64,000 nucleotides of DNA from Streblospio benedicti (taxonomy: Eukaryota > Annelida > Polychaeta > Spionida > Spionidae): NCBI GenBank assembly GCA_019095985.1, contig CM032664.1:21737955-21801954 (forward strand), given 5' to 3'. Position numbers and translations under genes: made by a program. A model generated the notes under the pieces. The model was given only the letters and a program-made list of their open reading frames with translations. It made no database searches and was not told where the DNA came from. Shown here piece after piece: positions 20,967 through 29,849 of the stretch; the stretch's first letter is position 1; each line of letters starts with the position of its first letter.

Positions 20967-23399
20967 ATGGGTGTGTATTCTGAGCCTTTTATCTTTGTTT
21001 ATATACTATGAGGGCGTTGGTGATGTTGCCTCTCCTTAAGTTATGAAAACACCTGGTTACGTTTGAAGGACTTTTAGACTCCTAGTTTCAACTCATCAAA
21101 TTCCCTCATGCATGTAGCCATAGTCAACAATTCGCGCTATTCGGCAAGAACCTGGAGGAGATTCAATTACAAATACACGTACCACCATTTACGTAATTTT
21201 GCTTTTTATATGCGTGACAAGTTGCGTAATTGCAAAAAAGGAATCTCTCTTATTTACCAGGATAATCACGTTTTAGCAAGATTACAAAACGAAATGTTTT
21301 TGTGGCGCCACTTTCTGATAAAAAAGATAATTGCATTCAGTGCAGACACATGCGACCGTTATATAAAAGGTAGACGGAAGATTGGATGAGCGAGTGCACT
21401 TTACCACTCACACCGGCCCAGCACGAAGCTTGAAAAGAACCGCTCATGCGTCCAATTGGGGCTAGGTATGGGGTTTCTCTGAAATATCAACCTTAAACCA
21501 CATAGCTTTTATTACAACGTACAAAAGACACGTTCTTTTCATGAGACCCCATCTTATACCTCATACACAAGTGGTTTATATTAAATCCCGTGAAAATACG
21601 GTGTCAACACTGTTGACTACAGGCTGTTTCAAATGAATTATATGGGCATATCATGTATTGCATGTGCGCATGGTGATACAAATATTGAAACATGCTATAG
21701 AAACTACGGAAACACACGATGCCCATAACGATGTCTGCCTGACGGGCTTGACTCATATCCAATAGGTGAGAACGTTCATAGGGGTGAATTGCTCATCATT
21801 GAGCACAATAAATCTCCACTGCAAAAGTACGTCCGTCCTTGTAGACTGTTATTTCTTTTCTGTTTCTTCAGGTCGATTATTAGTACAAAAACATAGTGCA
21901 TACAAACATACCTTTACACACCAACGTTGATCTATACAGATGACGAATTATTATAGACAACCCATCACTACCAACATATTTTTCATATCTTATTTTCATT
22001 ATTTTGTTTATTGACAGCACACCTCATTTTAACCCCTCTGAGTATCAGATGTTAAATCAACCTCTGAAATGTTTCACCAGAGATTGGATTATCAAAATTC
22101 ATAATTTTTATGTGACCTAATTTTTAATTTAACCTTTACTTCGTGATTTTTATAGATAGACTATTCAAACCAGCAGGATGGATAGATATATTTCTATTTG
22201 TGTTATAAACATAGAAAAGTGCAAATGGACAGTCTGCAAATCTTAAGCAATGCTTGGATTGATCACTTGACCTAACTCAAATCCTGAATTAAATGGTATG
22301 TGATTGGTTCACATTTTTAATGAGCAATAGTTATGCTTCAGAGACATTATCTTTACATCTGATACTCCGAGTAATTTTAACATACTACAGTACCAACATA
22401 CACAGCATTATATACACAGCATTATAATATTTATCTAAATGGTAAAGCTGTTAAATGGGTGGAACACAGCAACACAAGTATCTTGGTGTGTTAATTATAT
22501 CAGATTGGAAAGATGATACAGATATTCACAGGCAAGTCAAAAGCATCTATAGTATAGGGAATATATTGATTTTCTAAATGTACAGAAAATGTCAAAAAAC
22601 AATTGTTTCAATCACATTATATGAACTTGTATTGCAGTGAGCTGTGGTGTGATTATCGCAATAGTAGTTTTAAAACCCTTAATGTGGCGTATAATAATGT
22701 TTTCAGACATATGATGAAGATCAGAGGTAGATGCAGTATATCCAATTTATTTTTACAAAGTGATGTAAAGACTTTTAAAGAACTCCACAGAAAATGTATC
22801 ACGGGCTTTATCAATAGCCTTTTTAATGTTAATAGTAATAATGTTCTAGTCAGTACTATTGTCAGTTCTATGTATTTTATATTTAGTTCTGATCTTTTTA
22901 AAAGATGGTAACAAACTGCATTTCGTCTAGTCAATTAACCACTCACGGTGTGAGTTTTTAATTTACATGTAATATATGAGGTGTGGTGCTACTATTCTAT
23001 ATCTATGTATTTGTATATTGTTTATCATATTATTGTTTTATATGGACTCTAATGCATATATTGAGTACATATGTATTCTATGTCTGAAATAAACAAATAA
23101 ATAAATTATCAAACTCTAACTGTTCACACAACCACGCTCTTGTTATGCCGGTTGTTACGTGTACTCTTTCTTCCCGTGCAGATTGTTACGTGTACTCTAT
23201 CGGCGTGGGCACGTGCGGCCTCGCGTCCGTGGGCACCATGGCCCTCATCAGCCTGGACAACTACTCCACCATCATCACCACGCTGACAGCACTTGCTGTC
23301 CTCACGCGCGCAGGCGCACTGGTTGCCATCTTGGCCACGTGGCTGTACGGATTCCTGTGGACGGCGCCACCGCTCGTGGGCTACGGGGAGTACGTGCTG
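19545..23399 (+). CDS. Opsin-like GPCR, two exons (TM2 and TM3-TM4), arm 1
   Basis: Exon 19545-19681 encodes PKRQRRCVFHILVVNLAACS then LVPAVTLFQMVVASSFKGAW and LFGSA, the first cytoplasmic loop and TM2. Exon 23182-23399 encodes CYVYSIGVGTCGLASVGTMA then LISLDNYSTIITTLT (TM3 with the E/DRY position reading DNY), a basic loop, and VAILATWLYGFLWTAPPLVG then YGEYVL (TM4). NLA in TM2, the FG..(G)C spacing before TM3 and W..PPL.G at the end of TM4 are the pattern of opsins; the family is light-sensing and acts in the cell membrane. Splice sites are sound (cag/gtacgc and gtgcag/gtaggt). The codon across the junction gives Asp here and Gly in arm 2; Gly is the usual opsin residue. TM1 and TM5-TM7 are not visible, so the retinal lysine cannot be checked. 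A 3.5-kb transposon starts 7 bases beyond the last exon. Confidence 0.7.
19682..19915 (+). repeat. ACTC/CACA microsatellite next to a splice donor
   Basis: An irregular array of actc and caca units begins within ten bases of the donor of the TM2 exon and runs for about 230 bp. The arm 2 counterpart (48300-48620) has expanded into a pure TG run of about 115 bp. Confidence 0.9.
20393..20633. mobile_element. Foldback element present only in arm 1
   Basis: A palindrome-rich 241-bp insert. Its outer part (tttctgtcacctgcttattattcc) pairs with ggaataataagcagtgacag at the other end, and ttcaaagcaatagcttcc pairs with ggaagctattgctttgaa. ataaattaca stands on both sides (20383-20392 and 20634-20643). 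Arm 2 (near 47820-47850) has the same flanks with a single copy and no insert. Confidence 0.75.
20912..20966 (+). repeat. CTG trinucleotide repeat, about 18 units
   Basis: A pure TGC/CTG run lying in the intron between the two opsin-like exons. The same site in arm 2 (47481-47540) has 20 CAG units on the plus strand. Confidence 0.97.
21411..21750. mobile_element. 340-bp insert present only in arm 1
   Basis: ACTCA flanks both ends (21406-21410 and 21751-21755) and arm 2 (near 47040) reads straight across with one ACTCA. I do not recognise the insert; no clear terminal inverted repeat and no poly-A tail is seen. Confidence 0.6.
22140..23106 (+). mobile_element. LINE 3' end, present only in arm 1
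   Basis: The plus strand gives the end of a reverse-transcriptase protein: KYLGVL then DWKDDTDIHRQVKSIYSIGN (about 22480-22570), and in ORF 22603-22911 FQSHYMNLYCSELWCDYRNS, VAYNNVFRHMMKIRGRCSIS and NLFLQSDVKTFKELHRKC. This is the familiar C-terminal pattern of several animal LINE clades. The 3' end is tgaaataaacaaataaataa. It is 5'-truncated and carries frame breaks. Arm 2 (44770-44820) lacks it, the flanks aacctt and atcaaactctaac being nearly adjacent there. Confidence 0.75.
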
Positions 23400-24439
23400 G
23401 TAGGTATAGTAGAGTCATTCTAGGTGAAATGCACCCCAATTTTCGGAAAAATTGCAAGAAATTGTTTTATGATTTTATTCAATAGATATGATGCCCCTAT
23501 ATCCCAGAAAAAAAGTCTACCAAAATCACCCAATCCGAAATAGCTTTTTTTAGACGTTTTTCAAAATGGCCACCGGGCATATCGTAAAAAAATAAGTTTT
23601 TTATCTTTTAAGCTACATTGATGTGTAATACATAGAATTTGGGGTTAAAAGGGTCACTGATTCCATTTCCAGTATTATTTTAATAATTTGACCTTATCTT
23701 GACCTTCAAATCCAAGATGGCTGCCACTTACTATGTGTAGTTTACATATTTTACTTTTGAACCTACATCAATGTGTAATACCTGGGTTTTAGGGTTTAGA
23801 GGGGTCACTGATTCCATTTTCAGCATCATTTTAATGATTTGACCTTATCTTGACCTCCAAATCCAAGATGGCTGCCACTTACAACATGAAGTTTCATTTT
23901 TTTTTATTTTGTACCTGCATCGACTTGTAAAATGCAATACCTGGGCTTTAGCGTTTAGAGGGGTCGCAGATTCTATTTTCACCATCATTTTAATAATTTT
24001 ACCTTATCTTGACCTTCAAATCCGAGATGGCTGCCAATTACGACATGAAAAAATGAGCTTATATCGATGTGTAATGCCTGGGCCTTCGGGTTTAGCGGGT
24101 TACTGTTTCCATTTTCAGCATCATTTTGATGATTTGACCTTATCTTGACCTTCAAATCCAAGATGGCTGCCATTGATGCCATGTTTCTTTTAATTAGTAT
24201 GTGTTTGACATGATTCGCTCACCAAGACTATAATACATAAGTCAGGTACGTTAGACCATTGGCCATTCAGAGAACAAAAAGATCTGTCATTCCAACTGGG
24301 AATGTTAATGATCCTGTGTTATATGACCTGACTTGACTAGTCTCAATGGTAGGGACTGTGTGTAGGCCTTTTCATCCTTCCAGAGGTAAAAAAAGATACT
24401 TTACTTTGTGACATGCGTGGATAAGCTATGTATTTACAT

Positions 24440-25640
24440 ATTCTGACATTGTGGTGCATGGAGGGAGGATAAGTGTTTCCAGTGGTCATTAAGTCTGCTC
24501 TTAAAGGCATTTACTGATAGGGCCTTGACACCTGAGTCAGGTAAACTGTACCAGATTGAGATGACGGACTGGGAGAAGTTTCCTCTGATGTTTAGCCCAA
24601 ATCTGTCTTTTGAGGAGCTTCAGAGAGTTACCCGCAAGTCATTTTCTAAGAGTATGAGGGTTGGCTATTGGACATCATAGAAGCCGTGGAGGTATTTGAA
24701 TACCTCGATCATGTCACCTCTTTTGTGTCGATGCTCTACTTTAGAATCTTTAGTCTTTCAGGGTTGGGTTTGTTGTACAGGTGGGATAGAAGGTTTACGG
24801 CTCTGAGCTGTACATCCTTGATATCACTGCATAGTATTTCAGGTGTGATTGCCAGACACATCCGTATTCAGGATGGGTCTCACCAGTCTCTGCCAGGTGG
24901 ACAAATGTTTTTTTGAGATAGTCAACTTGCATGACTCAACAATGCAATCTGCCTCTGATGTTGCCTCCGCTACGTGGTCTTTGAATGTTAGCCTGTTGTC
25001 CATCACCACCCCAAGATCCTTGTCTGCTTCATTGACTCTTGCAGGTCCTAATGGCCTTCATCAGTGTCGCTTCTCATGTACAGCTTCGTATCTTGGCAAG
25101 TCATTAATGAGCAGGACGAACATTATCGGGACAACAATGGACCCTTTAGACACCGCTACTCATATGCCCTTGTGATTGGGTGCCATTTGACATAGGATTT
25201 TTATAGGCCATGTATACATCTCCACACAGCAGCTCATTCAGGATGTCCAGTTTTCCATGACCTCAGGCAGTTATGTGATACACAACCATGCCTGGCAAGA
25301 ACCCATGTTGTTTTCTGATCCCTTCTTCACACTCAGCTTTTCATAGGGCATGTTCACTGGCCTATAGTTTTCCGTTTTACTGCCTTCTTCATCAAGGGAG
25401 TTGTCCTGTATCAAAAGCTGGAGCAGGTCAGGTGGGTGAAGGGTTCCTTAAGTTCCTTGGCTGCCTGTGGCAAGACACATGTTGGCATGCCGTTTGGACC
25501 TGATGCCTTTCCAGTGTGGAGGCTGTTTAGTTTTGACCATTTCAATGGTAATGACGAAGTCTGTAAGTTCATCCGTGAAGCTATGTTTGGTGGGCGTGGG
25601 AACGGGGGCATCATCCTCTCGTGAAGATGCTTTTAAAAGA
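24440..25640 (-). mobile_element. CR1-like LINE fragment nested in the TIR element
   Basis: Read on the minus strand: NEADKDLGVVMDNRLTFKDH, LVRPIL, then KRGDMIEVFKYLHGFYDV and SIWYSLPDSGVKALSVNAFK. These are the connection and C-terminal parts of a CR1-like polymerase. Upstream, 25411-25614 carries an RT entry remnant. Stops and frame changes are frequent, so the copy is old. Confidence 0.75.
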
Positions 25641-25827
25641 ACTGGTTTAGCTCATAGGCCTTTTCAGAAAGTGACATCTAGCCACTTTTTTCACACGAGA
25701 GTGTTTATCACCTACAGCATCATCCAGTAAATATCATTCTTTGAGGGTCTACTACCAAGTATTAGTTTGGATGGATGATGATCCTTCTAAATGGGAGTGG
25801 GAAAGCAAATGACATTACTGCCCTACA

Positions 25828-26022
25828 ATGAATGATATAAAGGTTGCAACACAGTGTGTGATTAATGTCATACCTTGCAATTTCACAACCTATTGTCATT
25901 TGAAGAAATGTAGCTGTCAGTTGTACAATCTGGCATGTATATCAGCATGTGGCTCTTGCCAATTAACATACTGTCACAATCAATACAACAATGATTTAGA
26001 AGATGTAAAGGAAGAACCATAG
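25828..26022 (+). CDS. Cysteine-rich ORF end inside the TIR element
   Basis: 64 codons ending with CNFTTYCHLKKCSCQL, then YNLACISACGSCQLTYCHNQ and a short acidic tail. The spacing C-x-C, x4-L-x-C-x3-C-x2-C-x4-C-x-N resembles the cysteine-rich C-terminus seen in many unnamed transposon-associated proteins. It probably is what remains of the element's own protein, since it lies between its inverted repeats on the plus strand. Family unknown. Confidence 0.4.
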   Translation: MNDIKVATQCVINVIPCNFTTYCHLKKCSCQLYNLACISACGSCQLTYCHNQYNNDLEDVKEEP

Positions 26023-26950
26023 ACACTGGAGGTTCCCAAGCATTGGGAATCGTTGGCCACTCAATGTAGGAGGCTTATGGCTTTCCCCCCAAAGAAATCA
26101 TATTTGAATATTATCTGCTATAAATTTACAAATGTGCATGTATCTGTATGTATCTGTTGCATGTAAGATTCTTTGGTTTAGAATAAATTTTGTTACTGTA
26201 ATAATCTTTGTGCATAACTCTCTCATGACTAAAGGTATGAAGAAGCTGAGATTCCATTACCATTCAAATTATGTTTACCAATATAAATGTTATCATATTT
26301 CAATGCTAAATGGAATCACAGTGGATTTATGAGTTTAGATTTGGTTAAATCTGTAATGCTTAAAAGCTAAATATACATGCAGATACGTGTATTACACACC
26401 AACATTTCTTAGAAATAAAATACGTAAAATGTTCACGATAAAGTAGTAACAATCTTGGATTTGAAGGTCAAGATAAGGTCATATCATTAAAATGATGCTG
26501 AAAATGGAATCCGTGACACCTTTAGTCCCTAAAGTCCAGGTATTACACACATTGATGTAGGTTCAAAAGTAAAATATGTAAACTACACATGACAAGTGGC
26601 AGCCATCTTGGATTTGAAGGTCAAGATAAGGTCAAATCATTAGAATAATACTAGAAATGGAATCAGTGACCCTGTTAATCCCAAATTCCATGTATTACAC
26701 ATAAATGTAGCTTATAATATAAAAAACATGATTTTTTACGTTATGCCCGGCGGCCATATTGAAAAATGTCTTTAAAAACCGATTTTGGATTGGGTGATTT
26801 TGGTAGACTTTTTTTCTGGGATAGAGGGGCATAATATCTATTGAATAAAATCATAAAACAATTTCTTGCAATTTTTTCGACAAAAAATCTTAAAATGACT
26901 CTACTAGTACTGCAGTGTGAGAGAAATAATACTGTGTCACATCCATTGTC

Positions 26951-27093
26951 AGAAAAACAAATAACAATGATTAAGATTAGATGTAATTTTAAACATGATT
27001 AGTTCAAAAACAAATTTTCGGCATGTACATGTTGTTTTTGAACTAATCATGTTTAAAATTACATCTAATCTTAATCATTGTTATTTATTTTTC
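26951..27093. repeat. Near-perfect hairpin (about 66-bp stems), arm 1
   Basis: The left stem agaaaaacaaataacaatga and onward is the reverse complement of the right stem ending tcattgttatttatttttc, with a loop of about 12-15 bases including ttcggcatgtaca. The arm 2 counterpart (about 43915-44036) has a different, fully palindromic centre around catgtacatg. Confidence 0.9.
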
Positions 27094-27219
27094 AGTGTGA
27101 GAGAGATGGTTCTCTCGTGTTTGTTGACCACACTCGATTCTGATTGGTTGAGAGGCGGAGCAAAAATCTGATATTACGCTACAAAGTTTAATACCTAAAA
27201 TGATAAATAAACATGAGAG

Positions 27220-28000
27220 AAAAAGGATATTATACGAGTGGGATCAGACACTGTTAATGATGAGACGAAATAGGTGGGAAATATTTATTATTTACACAGC
27301 TTGCAATAATATGGTGTTATGCGGACTTGAAAAAGTGGTAATAAATACACCAAAATAGAAAACTCAATATAAATAGAAGAAATCACACTTACACAAATAT
27401 TGCACTTATACAAAAGCAATCATTATTGTCTGCAAGATAACAAAACATTCCCGGTCATTGTATCATCCAAATTCAATAAACAAAATAAGTTAAACGATTA
27501 TGAGGGGCACATTGTTATATACAAAATATGTAAACGGTCACCCAATTACTGCTTTGTTATAGCTAAAACATTAATAACCAGCATGTATAAACTTTGTATG
27601 CTTTTCACCACATCTAGGGACTGAACAAATCGATGGTTTCCTACACTTATCTGCACTATGAGTATGATTTCGTAACAAACAATTCTCACATAATTTATAT
27701 CATTTAACAATATAATATCTTTGTTTTGGTTTAAAAGACTTGAAAGTATCACAATAGAATAGCCTACACATAGGATTGTCATCGATACCAGAACTATCAT
27801 CACTAAACTTATCATCACCGTACACTAGATCAAGGATAAACTCAGCTTCACTTTGAACAAATTTCACAAAATCAGCAAACATTGGATAATTTCCTGCCTT
27901 ACACCTACATCTAATGCCAGCTTATCCATCAACGCACGATATGTGGCTGCAAACATTTCAACATATCTATTATAGAAGATTGATTGTTCACCTCATTCAA
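27220..28000 (-). mobile_element. BEL/Pao LTR-retroelement fossil, gag fragment, arm 1
   Basis: A broken piece of a BEL/Pao-type gag region on the minus strand. It includes a nucleocapsid-like cysteine/histidine stretch and an upstream acidic part that is clearer in the arm 2 copy. No pol, envelope or paired LTRs are visible. Old, with several breaks. Confidence 0.5.
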
Positions 28001-28069
28001 CATATTCAACTTTGACAAGATCACTATTTCGCACGGACATAAGTTTTACACAATAAATTAGTTGTGTGC

Positions 28070-28145
28070 GGAACGTATAACGTAACTGATTAACGTGAAA
28101 CGTTATGTGCTACGTGATTGTTACGTTGTGTGTTACGTTGAACGC
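28070..28145 (+). promoter_or_regulatory. Cluster of ACGT-core motifs upstream of the basic SWIB gene
   Basis: Six to seven ACGT cores (taacgtaa, taacgtga, aaacgtta, ctacgtga, ttacgttg, ttacgttg) occur in about 70 bp ending some 50 bases before the ATG at 28191. The cluster is conserved in arm 2 (about 41020-41095). ACGT cores are the centre of CRE and other bZIP sites, and CREM-type factors drive many testis genes; the link to this gene is inference. Confidence 0.45.
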
Positions 28146-28190
28146 TGAACTTGAAACATTCGTGAAAAAATATTTCCAAAACAAAACAAA

Positions 28191-29823
28191 ATGCAAGAAA
28201 TTTGCAACAAACGCAAAAGATCGGCAAGTAGGCCACGAAGGGGTGGACCTAAAAGAGCACGCAAGTCTACAAGAAGCAGATCCAAGCGCAGGAGTACCTC
28301 TCGTGCAAGAAGCAGAGCCAAGAAATCCAGAAAACCAGCTTGCGGAAAATCCAAGTCAAGGAGCAGGTAAACATTGCTTTTTCTCTTAGATTTAGATATT
28401 TATTTATTATATTTTATTTATGTTTATTTCAGACTCATCCATAATACAGTAATTACATACATTACAGCGGTCCATAGAATGTTTTAAGAAAATTTAAAAA
28501 CAAATTAATACATATAATACGTATATGACTAGAAAAATTGGAAAAAACACACATTTAGAAACGTACTCATTGGAGTACAAAATTATTCCCTTTGAACATT
28601 TGATAGTTTATGTTTGTTATTGTATTACATTATAAACATGATGGACAAGGAACACTACATAGGAAGCGTGTGATATAAACACAAATAAAGTTTAAATGTT
28701 TTATAATATAGCAACATTCTCTCCTCTATTGCCGTCGCCGTTTGATAATTGTTTCTTTACTTTAAGGGGCATTATTTCATGATCACTATATTGTCTGTTC
28801 TCTGCTGTTATGTTGAATTATTCCAAAAACGAAGACAAAGATGAAATATTAGTTTATTAACGTTTTCGGTGCTCAAGCACCCTCTTCAGATATAGTCAAA
28901 CAAAATTTTAAACATGAACAGTGATTAATAAATGATAAAATGGTTTAGAATAGATGTTGATGACTTATATGTACAATAGCTTAGGCATTATTTCACATTT
29001 GAAATAATAAACATTGTTCGGCATGGATTGTTTATTTATTTTGAAGTCGTAAGAGTTTACGTCAAACGGGGCTGTATCTGACGTGTGACGTAATTACTAT
29101 AAAATGGGTTAACGTTTGACACGTTTTACGTCATTGTGTAGGTTTACTCTCCGACGCTCGACGTACCATGACGTACACTTCAACTTTAACAAATAAACAG
29201 TCAAAAATAGTATCAATATTATAACATAACCATAGGTAGTATAAACACCAAAAAAGTCTGGTCTCGTCTCGGGTTCATTCTCAGAAAGTTTGAGGTCATA
29301 ACATTGAGTAATTTTCTTCAAATCATCAGTCATAGGTTTTTGCTGGTCGAAAAACACACAGAAGAGTCATTGTCAAATAAACTGTCCCATCTAAAGCTGG
29401 GGCTGGGACTAAATAACTACACCTGAGGCACCAAGTTGATAAACTCGTGGTGAACAAATAGTAACTGTATCCAGTGAGACCTTTGCGCCTTTTTTATTTT
29501 TGTTGTCTGTTCTGTTCTAGGTCCAGGTCGAGGTCCAAGAGGAAAAGCAGCAAGGCCAAAAAAGGATGCACTCCTAACACCAGTATTCATGATTGCAAAA
29601 AATTATCTCCCACTCTCTGCGCCGTTGTGGGCATGGAAAAAGCTACACGGGCCCAAGTGGTAAAAAGATGTGGAAAATAATAAAAAAGAACAAGCTGCAA
29701 GACAAATGCGACAAACGATACTTCAAGACCACCGGATGCCCCAAGCTGAAGAAGCTCTTTGGCTGCCGTGACAGAGTCAAAGGCTTCACCATGATGAAGT
29801 ATTTGAAGAAACATATGTGTTAA
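28191..29823 (+). CDS. Arg/Ser/Lys-rich protamine-like N-terminus joined to a SWIB domain (two exons, arm 1)
   Basis: Exon 1 (28191-28366) encodes MQEICNKRKRSASRPRRGGP, KRARKSTRSRSKRRSTSRAR and SRAKKSRKPACGKSKSRS, ending at a good donor (gtaaac). Exon 2 (29521-29823, acceptor ttctag) continues in frame as RSRSRSKRKSSKAKKGC and then CKKLSPTLCAVVGMEKATRA QVVKR, the first half of a SWIB/MDM2 fold. The second half, MWKIIKKNKLQDKCDKRYFK, then KLKKLFGCRDRVKGFTMMKY LKKHMC and stop, lies in the next frame; one base appears missing near gtggtaaaaagatg (29660-29672). SWIB domains act in chromatin remodelling and rDNA transcription factors; SR/RK-rich tails are typical of sperm nuclear basic proteins. 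A nuclear, DNA-packing role is therefore likely but inferred. An AATAAA lies near 30032. The intron holds a LINE tail and a hammerhead motif. Confidence 0.75.
28425..28560 (-). mobile_element. LINE-like 3' tail in the SWIB gene intron (both arms)
   Basis: The minus strand reads tgaaataaacataaataaaa, like the tail of the LINE at 23106. The plus-strand counterpart in arm 2 is at about 40620-40770. Only the 3' tail is recognisable. Confidence 0.45.
28840..28905 (-). ncRNA. Hammerhead ribozyme motif of the Penelope-element type
   Basis: The minus strand reads CTGAAGA (28889-28883), G, a perfect stem-loop GGTGC-TTGA-GCACC (28881-28868) and GAAA (28867-28864), followed by ACGTTA. This satisfies the hammerhead core CUGANGA / stem II / GAAA, with a very short helix III (AAC with GUU) before a possible cleavage site GUUA. 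Short-helix-III hammerheads are known from the terminal repeats of Penelope-like elements. Cleavage activity is not shown by sequence. Confidence 0.6.
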
Positions 29824-29849
29824 GGTCGTGGACCCCATGGATTTGGCAG

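Larger units (their letters stand above)
23407..26906. mobile_element. 3.5-kb TIR element with tandem-repeat ends, inserted at the opsin-like exon donor (arm 1 only)
   Basis: The ends are TAGTAGAGTCATT and AATGACTCTACTA, flanked by GTA on both sides (23404-23406 and 26907-26909); arm 2 has one GTA and no insert. The inner inverted repeats extend several hundred bases and include a unit of about 135-160 bp marked by gaccttatcttgacc, at 23690, 23841, 24000 and 24136, and twice in reverse at 26450-26660. Inside are a broken CR1-like LINE (about 24440-25640) and a short cysteine-rich ORF (25828-26022). The 3-bp target size fits several DNA-transposon superfamilies; I cannot assign one. Confidence 0.8.
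18865..28560 (+). repeat. Inverted duplication, arm 1
   Basis: From acaaaatgcacacgtcaaaa near 18870 onward, the plus strand matches the minus strand of 40619-49845 in the same order: gggatgtgggg repeats, opsin-like exon 1, microsatellites, a CTG run, opsin-like exon 2, a hairpin element, a BEL/Pao fragment, the ACGT-rich promoter region and exon 1 of the basic SWIB gene. Similarity is high in exons and moderate outside them, with several clean insertions. The arm 2 match stops at the gap 40519-40618, so the true extent is unknown. Confidence 0.85.

Noticed and set aside
28105-28389. Open frame reading MCYVIVTLCVTLNAELETF across the basic exon
   Set aside because: It is an alternative frame over the Arg/Ser-rich exon; the frame from 28191 splices in phase to exon 2 and is conserved as a basic protein in both arms.
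29109-29357. 83-codon minus-strand ORF with one hydrophobic segment
   Set aside because: Lies inside the SWIB gene intron, has no recognisable family and a single AT-rich hydrophobic run is expected by chance.
29655-29680. Programmed frameshift in the SWIB coding region at taaaaag
   Set aside because: The heptamer is not in the register of a standard slippery site and the downstream stop is not conserved evidence; a missing base (error or mutation) is simpler.
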